From NCBI RefSeq assembly GCF_030272615.1, contig NC_081410.1:126781140-126845139 (forward strand): a stretch of DNA of 64,000 nucleotides. Reading direction: 5' to 3'. Below the pieces are notes generated by a model that worked only from the letters and a program-made list of their open reading frames with translations, was not told where the DNA came from and ran no database searches. Positions 1 to 12,100 of this stretch are shown here, piece after piece. Both the position numbers and the translations under genes were made by a program. The DNA comes from Cryptomeria japonica (Eukaryota; Streptophyta; Pinopsida; Cupressales; Cupressaceae). Every line of letters starts with the position of its first letter. Positions within the stretch are counted from its first letter, which is position 1.

Positions 1-743
1 CATTTTCTAGAATAGGACAAAGAAGAGAATAAGAATGCAATACTTCCTTCTTTTGCGAGGTGAAAATGATTCTTAATGAAGGATGATGCTCTTTTTAACC
101 CAATTGGGAGAGTGAATTCATTATGGATGTATTTGACCAAGTGCAAAAGAGGTTGTAGTTAAGGACTTACACCTCTTGTAAGAGAGAATCCTTGAACAAA
201 CAACAACAAATGCATACAAGGAATAACATCAAGTAATAAAGTTCACACCATCCACGAAATAGGAAAAAGTGGATCCTTAGAAAAAAATAAGGAAAGATCA
301 TTGCCTCCCAAGGATAAGGACAACGAGAAGGACTTACACAATCTTCTAGGGAGAGATTTAGACATAAGCAAAATGTACTACATACTCACATGAGTTCATG
401 CAAGCAAGACATTAGTGTATGTAAAATGCTCCTCATAAGAAGTGGGTAGGATAAGAAAGAGACTACACATCTTCTCCCATATCTAGGAAAAGAGAATTCT
501 AAAGAAAAGATGATCAATATTTCCACACTATTATCCCAAAGGGAAATTTTAACCATAAAAAGAAGAGATGTATGAAGTCACTCTTGTCCCCATAGGAACA
601 AGAGATAATATAGAAAATTAGGCTATTATGTTGCTTCAAAAATATGATTGCACTTGAAATTGTACCATCATGAATGACAATGAGTCCCCAGTAAATGAGC
701 TACCAATGTCACATAATGATGAGCAACATAATAGCCATTAATG
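1..743. other. Non-coding internal remnant of LTR retroelement
   Basis: No usable reading frame and no recognised motif on either strand. Because a polypurine tract and an LTR lie to the right at 1591-1604, this stretch is inferred to be the internal, pol-distal part of the same plus-oriented element. The left part of that element lies outside the window. Confidence 0.4.
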
Positions 744-1568
744 TTATTTAAAGACATGATAGATTGAATGAGGTATTTGAATATGACATGCTGAATGCTC
801 AACCATAAGTGAGATCAAAAACATGTATAAAATGATAAAAATTGAAGAGGGATAGTTACGAGAAATCTTAGAAGAGAGATGAGTGTAATTTATTAGAGCC
901 TTATCCTTGGAGGAAAGGACTTTATGATGAATAGGAGATAAAGATTCATAAGTGGATTTAGAAATTTGAGGGGATTCATAAAGAGATTTGTTCATCGCCG
1001 AGATTTCCTTATGAGGGGAATGAGAGCTGATAGAAGTAGAAGATGATTTAGTTGAAGTGAGATCATCATCACTACTAAATATAGCATTCACATTGAGAGA
1101 TGGTCTTTTAGATGCTTTGGTGGGCTTAGAAAGATTATATCCAAGTCCAAATGAATATTCATGCATATTATGTTCTAAAGGAACTTTAATTCCTTGTTCA
1201 TTTGCGCCACAACCATTTCCACTATAGCCACTCTTAGCCAAACTATGAAAACCACGACCATAACGATTAGCCATTTCAGAAAGAAAAGGTGGTTTTTCAT
1301 AAGACAAAGAATCAAATTCTTCAGAATTAGAGGTGTGAGGGGAAGAAGTTTGAGAAGCGGCCAAAAAATTATTGCATATAGCTACCCTCAAATTTTCATC
1401 ACCTTCCTTAGTAAGCATTAGGTGATTTTGTGATCTAACGTGTGTTTTGTAGGGTGCGGTTCCTAACTGTGTACTGCAGATACCGCTGGGGGCTTTGTTC
1501 GACAGACTTATGGATATATCCTTTTTCAAATAATGTTTACTTTTTTGTACTTTAGCTTGCATATGCAC
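744..1568 (-). CDS. Antisense extra ORF with G-patch-like motif in a gypsy element
   Basis: Open frame of 274 codons, antisense to the LTR that begins 35 bp away at 1604. Residues about 104-144 fit a G-patch: aromatic/Gly start, the core SGYSGNGCGANEQG, a following Pro, and GLGY at the end. The usual GLG core reads GCG, so it is degenerate. The stretch after it is Ser/Asp/Thr-rich and the last 40 residues are hydrophobic and look like read-through. G-patches are RNA-binding modules known from splicing factors and from some retroelement polyproteins. Extra ORFs, some of them antisense, between pol and the 3' LTR are known in the Tat lineage of plant Ty3/gypsy. The position fits that arrangement, but the lineage is inferred since no pol is present here. 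It could also be part of an unrelated minus-strand gag-pol fragment. It shows no internal stop but is probably not under selection now. Confidence 0.5.
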   Translation of the reverse strand: MHMQAKVQKSKHYLKKDISISLSNKAPSGICSTQLGTAPYKTHVRSQNHLMLTKEGDENLRVAICNNFLAASQTSSPHTSNSEEFDSLSYEKPPFLSEMANRYGRGFHSLAKSGYSGNGCGANEQGIKVPLEHNMHEYSFGLGYNLSKPTKASKRPSLNVNAIFSSDDDLTSTKSSSTSISSHSPHKEISAMNKSLYESPQISKSTYESLSPIHHKVLSSKDKALINYTHLSSKISRNYPSSIFIILYMFLISLMVEHSACHIQIPHSIYHVFK

Positions 1569-1590
1569 GTAGTGTTCATATGACCGCTAA

Positions 1591-1603
1591 AGTGGGGGCT
1601 AAA
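1591..1603 (+). other. Polypurine tract of gypsy element
   Basis: The purine-rich AGTGGGGGCTAAA lies directly before TGTAGCATCG, the standard layout of a plus-strand primer followed by the TG of a 3' LTR. It fixes the orientation of this element as plus and the LTR start at 1604. Confidence 0.65.
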
Positions 1604-2122
1604 TGTAGCATCGTAAATTGTACGCACTTGCTAGGGTGGTACAATTTCACACCTAGTTTAGCACCCGCCTTGGCGCATTTTGCATCTTGCATTGCATTTC
1701 CCCTTTAGCACTTAATTAATTAAATTAATTAGGTCTAAGGTTCTATTTTATCATCTCCCATATCATAAAGTTGGACCCTTTTCATTAAAGTGTGCCCCTT
1801 TCATTTTTCCTCCAATACATCATTTAATTGAAAACCCTAATTAGGTCCTATTTTGAACTTGGGGGCTTGATTTCGGGGGTCAAAACATCTCGAAATCACC
1901 TGTAACTTCGAGATTCTCTCTAAAATCATCATATCCGACGGCCCTGAAAATTTGGTGAAAAGTTGTCAGGACCGTGGCGCCCGGAGTGCACACGGTCCCG
2001 AACATTTTTCCCAAAATTTTAGGAGCACGATCCAATCATAAAATAAAGCTTAACCCCAAGATATTGGTTGGAGATTCAATCTCTAGGTCGGCCAAAAGTT
2101 GAAATTAAGACCTAGGGTTTCA

Positions 2123-2130
2123 TATATAAG
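2123..2130 (+). promoter_or_regulatory. Probable LTR TATA box
   Basis: TATATAAG, about 520 bp into the LTR, is followed by a pyrimidine-rich CTCTCTTTCTTC region where transcription would be expected to begin around 2150-2165. This is inferred from sequence context only. Confidence 0.45.
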
Positions 2131-2741
2131 AGCTCTCTTTCTTCATTTGAAAGGATCAGAATTTTGGTTTCAAGGACCTTCTATGCAGCGAAAGAGCAAA
2201 TCTTTGAAGACTTCAACAACATTCAACATCCATCCATCAAGCATCCATCAATTTCATTCATCCATTTAGGGCTTTGAAGGCATTGAAGAACAATAAGGGA
2301 TCACCGACTGAAGATTGGCTTGTACCCCTCCCTTGGGGTTGGGTATGATTTCATGTTGTTTTCATGTCTATGCATAAGCTTCATAATATCATTTGTATTC
2401 ATGCTTTAGATCACTTTGCATCTTGATTTGGAGCATTTACATTATCATGTACAAGCAATTAGGGTTTACTTTCTAGGTTGCTCTAGCTTGCTTACTTGCA
2501 TTTTAGGATCTTGCACACACACAAGGTCTGCACACACTACTTTTACAATACAACTTGGCTATTCGTGGAGGTAGAAATCACCAAAGCGGGGGGTTTGACT
2601 AAGGCAAAACCCTATATAGCCACCCACCATACCTTTTCAGATATAAGTGTAGGTTTCGGGATTCGGACGATGTCGCAAGTTGCAGATCCGACGGAAGCAG
2701 ACGGAGACTGAACTTCACACCAAATTGCAGAGAAAAAGACT

Positions 2742-2907
2742 AGGACAGGGGCGTGGGGTGCCCTAGTCCTACCAGGACAGGGGCGCTGGGCGCCCTGGTC
2801 CTTCTGTCAGACAGCAAGTTTCAGACAACTTTTCAAGTTGCAGAACAGTAGTTTCAAGAGCAGTTTCAGGGGCAGAATCAGGACAGTGGCGCCCACGCCC
2901 TCGTCCC
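2742..2907 (+). repeat. GC-rich near-palindromic repeats in LTR
   Basis: Two 29-bp copies (2742-2770 and 2774-2802), each beginning AGGACAGGGGCG and ending GTCCT, are close to self-complementary and can fold as hairpins. A weaker third copy lies at about 2880-2907. They stand out against the AT-rich surroundings and sit downstream of the predicted start site, so they would lie in the element's transcript. Confidence 0.6.
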
Positions 2908-3749
2908 AAACATTTTCACTCAGATTTTAACTCCGGGTACACATCTGCATTCTTGTCTTGTCCTTGTGTTTACAGCTTTCCATTGTTTAGTTTCAATTCT
3001 GCAATCTTGTTATTAGTTCATACTTGCACTTTGTGGTTAGGAATTGAACTTGCATCATTTTATCTTTCAATTACAACAAAGGAATAGAAATCCTAATAGG
3101 TAGCCTGTGGCTCTCTCTTCCACAAAAAGAAGTAGCCAATTGTGTGATACCTCTAGGCTCTTTCGTATTCCACAAATGTGTGTCAAAAGGTGAGATTAGG
3201 GCATGTTTGCTTAGTGTCACTTTTTCCCCCACACACTTGGGTTGAACCAAATTGGTTGAAGCTGATTTTTTGCTTGTTGAACTACAATATTTGTTTTATT
3301 GATGTCCTTCAATGCTTCTTAAAGAAAATTTCTCTGAGATGGAATGGAAAGAGCCAATCATATGGTAACATTTAGGTTGTCCTTCTTTATTTAGTCTACC
3401 ATGTTGAAAGAAATACCAACTGAATTTGAAGAACCCTTAGAAACAACAAGGTCTAATTTTGATGTTGGAGCAACCTGAGGCTCTTATTGCTTCTTGTTGC
3501 CTTGAACTCTATTTTGATTTTGATTTTGAGTAGTTGTTTTATCTATTGTGCTTGGAAATATAGTAAGTGTGTCCACTTGTGGAGTTGAAACTTGAGTAGT
3601 CATGGAAGGTGTACCACTCTCTACCACTCTTCTTTTTTATCTTGTGTTTTGTGCTATAGCTTGTCTAATTTATACCACAAAATTCCATCTCCTTCCATTT
3701 GATAAAAGTAGAATCTCCTTGCATGTGGGTCTGATTTCCAATGATTGAC

Positions 3750-5045
3750 TAATTTGGATCATATTGTTGGCTTGAATTTTTTGGTTTGTTTTGTACAACT
3801 AGAGCTTGAACAAGCTTTACATTTTGGCATGCAATTTGATTATGAGGCTGATTACCAGGATGACATCGATCATGCTCTTGTGATAGATTATTTTGCATTA
3901 GAACAAGAGCCTTTGATTTAGTTGCATCTATAGGATTCATAGTTTTCAAGGGCCTTGCATAATTCCATTGATTTTGTCCTTGAAAAGGTGGCCTATTCTA
4001 CTGGTAATTCTAATTTTGTGTTTTATAGGGCCTACTATTTTGAGCTTTCCACCTCTTTAATGTCACCAACTCATTGCCAAATATATGCAACATAGCCTTG
4101 AACTCATAAAGATCATTTGACGATGAAGAATATGCAAATGGCTAATTTGTAGATGCAACTAGGATAAGAGCTAGAGTAGGCTACTAACTAGGAACCTCTA
4201 GGAATATAGGTATTGGCGGCCTTGGAGCTATTTTCCTAGCTTTTATTTTAAAAAATTCTTCACTTATGGATATATCATATGAATTTGGTAGAGTAACTCC
4301 ACCCATTGATTGTATCATGATAACTACATCACTATTCGGAGACCTTAGATAATACAATAAGACATGATTGGGAGATGGCTTCACTAGAGAGGGAATTCTA
4401 TCCCATGCCTTTTGGAATTTAAAGTTAAAATATCCCATGAATTCATGAGATGTCCTCTTAAAGGTAGTTAATTGTTGAACAAGTGATAGATGCTCACTTT
4501 TATCTTCAAATTGCCTACATAACTATTCTCCTATCTCATCCCAATTGGGAATGGAATTGGGCTACAATCCTTCATACCTCTGTAGGGATTTTCCCTTTAG
4601 AGATGTTGCCAAGAGCCTAACAACAACATAATCTTCAATGACATTGTGGACAGAGTATATCTTTGCAATATATTGAATGTGTTCTATGTGGGTAGTGGTT
4701 GTTACACCAATAAAATAGGATATACTCTTTAATGTAGCCATTGGTATGCCATTTCTTTGGGATAAAACCATTACAGGTAACAAAAAAATAATTTCTAGGG
4801 ACAACCATGTGAAATAATAGTCTATTTAGATGAGTAGCGAGAGTCCAAGATTGTGTTGGCCTATTGAATGTGTTGAACAGTTTATTTATAGTGACAATAA
4901 ACCAGGAGTTCATGTTGAAACTACATAAGTTTTCTAAAAAAATAATTAAGTGTACCTTTAAGAAATTCCTATAAGGACCATTGAAAATTTCATTGGCATT
5001 AGGTTCACAACCCTTATCGGCCAAACTCAACCATCGGATAAGCAC
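3750..5045 (-). pseudogene. gag: Ty3/gypsy gag fragment, decayed
   Basis: Minus-strand frames rebuild a retrotransposon Gag. The N-terminal half (5045 to about 4562) has HIEHIQYIAKIYSVHNVIED and then VRLLATSLKGKSLQRYEGL, the classic retrotransposon gag-domain pattern. Next (4438-4184) comes AWDRIPSLVKPSP, LLYYLRSPNSD and SMGGVTLPNSYDI, then a Pro-rich APRPPIPIF segment. The tail (3949-3749) is Asn/Gln-rich and holds a few Cys and His, but I see no clean zinc knuckle. Several frameshifts and stops separate the pieces. Gag would form the particle coat of the element. No pol follows to the left within 3 kb, so the element is truncated. Confidence 0.75.
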
Positions 5046-5760
5046 AACTGACTCTCACCGAAAGGCCTAGTTTCATCGAAAAGGACATCCCCATTGTGTC
5101 GAAGAAATGGCTGAAAGTTTCCTCGATAAAATATACCATCGAAGGGATTATAGCTGCGAGTAGACCCGAAAAGGATTCACCGAAGTCATTTGTTTCATCG
5201 AAAAATACATTAAAGAAGCTAGTGGCTATATTCTTTAAAAGAAATGTGGGCCTCGAAGAACCGATATAACAATAGGCCGACAAAGTAAAAGGGGACATCA
5301 AAGAAGGATTGATCATCGGTGAAAGGTTTTTTGATCCTGGTGAAATAAAGAGTTTCATCGAAACGGATCGAAATGGTGGTATCGAGTGAGATGAGAAGAC
5401 CACTCATCGATGATTAATTATCGATGAAAACTTGGATGTCAAACAAATCATTTCAAGATATAGCGACGGGATGGGATTCACTTAAAAGGAAAGCGACAAA
5501 ACTCCTGTTAGAATTAACCACCCGGGCTAGGAAGGAATGGGACCCATTTCGATGAAAAACAATGTTTCGATGGAAACTTAAAGCATAGTGGCGAAAGTAG
5601 TAATCTCACCGAAACAAAAGTGGGTTCGATGAGAAAAGGTCTTTCGATGAGAAAGAAATGAATGGTGCCAAAGAGCAATGTTTCATCAAAGTAAAACAAT
5701 AGCATCTTGCTTGCCACATAACATCCAAGAAAGGGAAAAGGAACCGTTAGATGAAGCAAT
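5046..5760. other. Tract rich in TCGATGAAA-type motifs, 5' of gag
   Basis: Short CpG-bearing words such as TTCATCGAAA, TTCGATGAAA, CACCGAAA and CATCGATGA recur roughly twenty times in both orientations, most densely at 5070-5430 and 5550-5660. It lies upstream of the minus-strand gag, so it may be that element's leader or LTR. Open frames across it look accidental. Confidence 0.4.
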
Positions 5761-6011
5761 TACTCCCTACCACGAAATCATTCCAAAAATAAATGAAGTC
5801 TGGTCGTCATAAATTTAAAACGAGTGAACTCATGACTGTTGCACAACAGATGGATGTAACTGATGAAACTACTACAATATCATAATAAAACAGCAGGATA
5901 GAGGGCAATTCAAGCAACACTGGCTAGAGAATTCACTGAGAGTTATTTCAAGGAAGAGCAGAAAGCCTAGAGCACCAAGTAAATTCCCCATTCCTAGTCC
6001 CCAAAATTATA
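5761..6011. other. Spacer, nothing recognised
   Basis: No open frame or repeat of note. It may be the leader of the broken ORF beginning at 6012. Confidence 0.3.
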
Positions 6012-9000
6012 ATGGAAACTTCTTCATCTAAGAAGACTAGGGCTAGGAAGTCGAAGGAAGTCCAATCCAAAGAGGCAAAAGAAGGAGGGTCACCCATTAG
6101 ACCAGGACCTATTAGATCAATTTCCTACCTCAAGCCACCGACCAAAAAAGATTAAGTTAGAAGATGAAGGCCTAGAAGACAAATTTGACAACCTAGGAGA
6201 CATCCGGACATAGATTAGAGGGCATGAGTTGTTCATATTTGGGTATGTGTGAAGAAACGCTCCAAAGCCTATAAATAACTCATGGAGATTGAATCTCAGG
6301 AAGCTGATGGTACCAAATGTCTTTGTGAATGTCAAACTTATGAAGTCTCTGGCTAACAATTATGATCCCAAGACAAAGACCATATATGATTATATGGGAA
6401 AGCCAATAGTGTCCATCACCAAGGAGATTACAAAAAGTGTATTTAATTTGGACTAGGGGTTTGAAGAGAAAGTAGACACTAGCAGGCTCACCTAGGAGTA
6501 TTTCAATATGGAAGATATCTATAAAAGGTGGAGGCTCCCCATCCATAGACTGAAATTTGCAAGGTCGATAGTGCCATTTAGTGGAGGAGATAAAACTCCT
6601 TTTGAAGTCAATCTTTTCCTCCCATATTTTAAGTATACATATTACTGTGTGGCCCAGGTCTTAGGAATTGAAGCCCCTGTTAATGGATATAATGGCTATG
6701 ATAATCTGTGCAGACATACAATCAAAGGATCCTAGGATGTTTGACTTCACTGCTTATCTGTCCGAGGCTGTGAATTACGGGTTGGAAAAGTTGAAGGGAG
6801 ATATGGTCAATGTCCACTTCAAGTATTACTCTATCCTCGTGCACATATTACTGAGTGTTGGGCATGATAACGGATTATGGCCGAATGGGTTGTGTGTCGG
6901 GGCTTATGACAAAGTCGGAGTGAGAAAGCTTGTACAGTTATGGTTGTCTGCATGGGATTGGAGGTACAACAACAACCAGTATTGGCATTTTGAAGAATTC
7001 TTTGTTAAGACACTATATAGATCACTAGGGAACCCATGTAATCACTCCATATCTCCAGAGATCCAGAGATTCCTCAGGCCCAAGGAATTATGTGAAGAGA
7101 CCACGGTTATGCATAACTGAGGGGATTTGTATTTCTTTTTGGATTATACTCAAATAAGGGTGTATGGGTTTGAAGGAAAACCCTATTTATTGCCTATCAC
7201 GATGCCTAGCAGAGTGGCTTACCTTGAGATTGCTAGGCAATTGTCAATAGCCAGTGCCAAACACTTGACAGATCATGGAAAGTAGTCCATAGTGTCTGGG
7301 TTATTGGTTTTCTCATATTTTATTGTCAAGGGTTCAAAGAGCTATGGCTTGTTGCAGAACAAGTTAAGTTACTATAAAATGGTAGAGGGTGATCCTAGGC
7401 CAAACTTTGATCTTGAAGGTTACATAAAGGAGGTAAGAGCATCTCAAAAGTTGAAGGCTAGAGAGAACGTCCCATTGATGCCCATTGATTTCATAAGGAA
7501 TCTAGAAAGGCTAGAATCCATTGAGAGAAGGACGAAATATGATAGAGTGTCCAAAGCATACGAGTGGAAACTTGGCCGAGAAAAGCTAAATGAAGGTATC
7601 ATGCAGGGAATGGAGGACCCCTTGGCTAGAGCCAAAAAACTTATGGAACATGAGTTGGAAACTTTAGAGGGTGTTCCTGCATATGTTTTCAAGGACAGAA
7701 AACAAAACGTCAGGGATACAGAGCCTCTGGCACATATGTCTCCCTGATCTGTCTCCAAATCTATTCCAATTGATTCACCAAGGGAAGAGTATCCACCTGG
7801 ATACAATCATGATGAACAAATGAATTTAGCAACTGGCCAATATGACATCCAGGAAGTCAATGATGTCAGGATGTTGGAGCATGAAGAGTTTACTTCCGAC
7901 ATCAATTTTATTCATACCAAGGAATTTAGTACATTCTTGTACCAACACAAAGGGGCGTTAGTCAGGGCTAACACTGAAGGAAGAACTAAAGAAGAGATGA
8001 TTAGGATACTCTAGGAGGAAGTGGATCAAGCCATGAAGGAGATGATACCTAAGAGAGGAAGGTTGTTACTCAAGGATGCTCGGTGCTGATATACCCAGAA
8101 TGGGATTTGAGATTTTCCCTATTGTTCGATGGTTTTTTAAAAGAAACAAGGGCCAGACAAGAAGATTATGCCTGAAGAGGTGGATAAGATCTTTATGGGA
8201 TCAGGATATGATCCTGATCAAAAAGCTCTTATGTTGTGGGCTTTGTATCCCAAGGAAAAAAGGCCCTTGCTCGTGGACACTGATCAGGCCTTTGGGCATC
8301 TAATGATCTAGCAGGCTAGGAAGACTGATCCTAGAGTTACTACCAAACTAAATCTGGATGTGGCAAAAATCAATCAAGATCAGATTGAGTTTCTAGTCAA
8401 AGAGAATAATACTTATAAAGGATTATATGAAAAGGCCAGTGAGGAAGTACAATGACTACAAGAGAGACTACTGTAGCAGAGCTCTGCTCCAAGTGTCGGT
8501 GGACTAGACATGGCACTTGAGACTGATCGGAAGGTCATGGATGCTCTAACAGACACTATCTACTGGAAGACCAAGAGTGAGAAATTGATCAAACAAGTGG
8601 AGAGTGTCCGGCAGAAAACAAACAAACTGGTTAATGATATCATAGAGCATAGGTTCAAAACCATGTTGATACATGGAAATCAATATTGGAAAGTATATAC
8701 TGGGACTGTCACGGCTCAAAAGGAGCATGAAAGACTAAAGGAATGATTGCAGGAGGTGATGAACACTATGATACCATGACACCTGAAAACAAAGCAAAGG
8801 GGATGGCATACTTGGAGAATCATGATAGATATGCATATGCCTTGAGCAGAGATCTCCAAGCACTAGATGATGGGAGCATCTCACGAATGCTGACAATCTC
8901 AAGGAGGGAGAGTTGATATCACTAGAGAAATGGCGGAATGAGTTGGCTGGTATCAAAGAACGAACCATCTCAGGGTTGGATCGGGACATAGATTTGGCTC

Positions 9001-9164
9001 CTACCATCAACCAAATAATCTTTGAGTATATCTCAGTGGGTGAAGAATTGAAGAAGCGGAATGCTGACACCAAGGGCTACAAGGAGGATGATTACATAAA
9101 TCATTTAGGAATGCTTAATCTATTTTTGTTTAGCTTTGTCAAGAATGTACAAACAAATTGTTAA
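6012..9164 (+). pseudogene. Long broken ORF of unknown family, coiled-coil C-terminus
   Basis: A coding frame can be followed for about 1,050 codons. It opens at ATG 6012 with a Lys/Ser-rich leader, shifts frame near 6150, runs in one frame to about 6730, shifts near 6720, then stays in one frame to about 8080 and resumes from about 8165 to 8746. A last shift leads to 8913-9164. In-frame stops are TAG at 6211, 6454, 6493, 7283, 8012, 8309 and 8474, and TGA at 6250, 7118, 7745, 8453 and 8744. Recognisable stretches include YKRWRLPIHRLKFARSIVP, the tyrosine-rich YFKYTYYCVAQVLGIE and QLWLSAWDWRYNNN. From about 7400 on it is charged, Lys/Glu-rich and probably helical or coiled-coil. I recognise no catalytic domain. 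Given its setting it may be an extra ORF carried by a retroelement, but it could be a decayed host gene. Confidence 0.55.
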
Positions 9165-12100
9165 TGTTGGGAAGAGACATGACTCATTGTGAGGGATAGG
9201 TTTTGTTCTCATATATATGAGAGGTCTTTGTAAAAGAAGAGAGGAATGAAGAATAGATGTACAATATACTCTGGCAGTTTTTGTAACTTTTGAAACTCTA
9301 TCAATATAACCAGCTATTTTTTCCTTTACATATGTGTTCTGAGTTGTTTATTTCAATTAGCAGTTGTTCTATGATATTGTCTCATAGAAGATAAGGTTGC
9401 TTGTATCTTCCTAGTGAAGTTTATTTTCCTGATGCTGTTAATCTAAATAAAAGGCCTACTTGTGAATTGTAAATGTTCTTTGTAAGTCTTCCTTGAATGG
9501 TCTCTTAAAGTAAGGGTTAAATTCATTCAAGCAAATTATAGCATAAGACTATTAAAATGGATCTTTTTGAGGAAAGGTAACTGACATATATACCTGGGGG
9601 TGATTTAAAATTTGTCTCATAGAAGCATACAATAAGTCCTGCTGAAGTAATAGACTATGTGGCCCAAACAAGAGGAAAGTCACTGATCATTCATAAACAA
9701 CAACTTTTTACCATATCAATTACCTTTACTTTAAAGCAATAGGAATAGTTTAGTAGGATATATAGAATCAATTAGCAGTAGTGTATACATACAAATTTCA
9801 AGCACAAAGATCGAATAGCTTTCACAACAACAATCTTGAACTCATCTAAAAGACACCTATCCTAGGAACCTATGCCACTCTGAGATAGGGAGAAATTTAG
9901 ATCAAGATACTCAATCTGTTATAAAAAGTATTAGTCATTAAAAGTGACTAGTGAGTAGGTATACCTGCCTAGGTCTTGCAAGCCTAAAGTGAGGGAGTTA
10001 GTAACCAAATAGGTTCATTCTATAAGTTGGCCAATTCAATCGGAGGTTTTGATCATAGGAGTTGGCATTTTCTTATAACCTATCCAATCTGTTGATTTGA
10101 GATCCAACAGAATGGAGGAGTAGAATGAGATATAGGGGATGAGGTGATTACAACTTCAACACCCCTAATTAGTGATAATGTAATTCTACTTCTCCTTCTT
10201 GTAGAAATTGCTTTGGACATTCAAAAATACCTCTAGAAGATGCCCTCATTTGAATTATGGGCATGAAATCGACAACAGGTTTGGAATGAGAACTAAATTT
10301 GTGAACAAATTTTCCAAGTTCTTGAAGGAAGGCCTCTTCAAGGCCGAGATGCTAAGTGCAACACTTATCCTTAGCATGGGAGTTGAAATTTTTCAGCTAG
10401 CACCATTCATTAACATGTTGATGAAAATATTCTAATGAAGTCTCTCCCATTGGGTGTGTCAGAAACTGTTGTCACAAAATTTTGCACCCTTGTTGGTCTA
10501 TCAACTCAACAACCTTGTGAAACATGGAAACCATGAAGTGTGAGACCTTTCTTAATAGGTTTGAATCTCTAGAGAAGGAAAACTTCCTTTATGATCTAGG
10601 TGCAAAATGTTGATCCAATCAAACACTCAAGGAGCGGCCTTATAAACCCAACCTAATGACTTGTAGAGGAAATGGGAGAAGGAAATGTAGAATAAATAAA
10701 ATAAGGTGATGGACCAAGATTTAGAACTTGTTTCTCCTTTCCTATGTGATGTAGAAGTCTTGGGCCTAGCTCTCCAATTCACCCTTACTCACCCCAACTC
10801 CTCAACTCGCCCTTCTACTCAAGCTCCTCCAAGGTAACTTGTTAGGGTACACTCCTTAGACCTCCAAGGCCTAAAATCTACTGGATTTCCTCCTAGGTAT
10901 ATCCTCTTGAGGTTTCTTGTTGGTTTTGATGCAAATCTCTGATTTTGAGGTGGTCTCCTGCTAGGTTCCCAAAGCTCCAACTAGGCTCCAAAGACCTCCA
11001 CCAAGGATCTTCACTCTAATAGAATGTTTAAAGGTTGTGGTTATGTTGTGTAGGTATGTTCAAGGTAATTTTATGCATTGAAAAGGTCTGCACCTTCCTC
11101 CCAAGCCCTAGGCTTTCAACTTGCTTCTACCGGCTGCTATTAGGCCTAATTGACTAGCCCTTCTTTGACTATTTTTTGGTCTTCTTCCATAAAATTTCCT
11201 AACAACCCCTAGATATTTTTACATATTCAGATACCCATTTGGAAGTTAAACAAGATCACTCAGTTTCCCATCTGGGTTTGTTGTACAACTAGGGTTACTT
11301 AAAAGGAGCTATTTTTAAGGGATTTAGGGCTTCCAGGCAGTTTTGGAAGATGTGCTCCAAACTCTTCACCAACCCAAAAAAAACTTGGATTATTTTAGTA
11401 CACTCATATAAATTTCCAAAACACTATGGGTTTTTGGGGTGTCACTTCTCCATGGCTCTGAAAATGAGCAATCTCTACTGCCCTCACACACTAGCTACAA
11501 GCTTGTGTGTTATTCATCTCACCCATTCTCCTCCTTGTGGCCTGCAAAAACACAAAAAACCTACTCTAGAAATATTTATAGAGCCTACCCAATCTATCCA
11601 CTAGATTGCAACTTGTTCCATTCGTGGATACTTAGGTAAAATGCATTTTTACAATCAAAACCCCAAGTTTCAAGGGTTTGTGAGCAACTTTTACAAAAAT
11701 AGTGATAACTTTTGATCCAAGGCACTTCAAGCCTTCATATAATAATTTTTGGAAAGATAAATTAAATTCCTAACTTCCTCTACTATTATGAGCATCGTAC
11801 AAGACCGTATAGGTCATACAAAAGCAGAAAATCAAAGCAAAAATAGTCCAAACGTGAGGAAAAGCATAGGAAACCCTTGGCAAATGAATTGAATGCAAAC
11901 CAAAAGTTGATTAACCTGTTATTGGAGATGTTTAGAAGGATTTATACACAATTTTAGGTTGGTTCCAACCAACTTCCAATGCCATTTCCTTTATGGACAA
12001 CTTTTGCCTAAAGATGCAAAAGTTGTCATGGCCATTTTGACAACTTTTACCTATGAGTGCAAAAACACACTCCAAGGCTCTCAAGGCCTGAAACATCACT

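Larger units (their letters stand above)
1604..3235 (+). repeat. 3' LTR of Ty3/gypsy element (right end uncertain)
   Basis: Starts TGTAGCATCG after a polypurine tract. It holds a TATA box near 2123, GC-rich inverted repeats near 2742-2802, and C-rich DNA near 3223-3237 that may be its end. No second copy exists in the window, so the right boundary and any target duplication cannot be defined. The minus-strand gag fragment that follows belongs to a different element. Confidence 0.55.

Noticed and set aside
5014-5759. Minus-strand ORFs over the TCGATGAAA tract
   Set aside because: Three overlapping frames are open, and none resembles a known domain or continues into gag.
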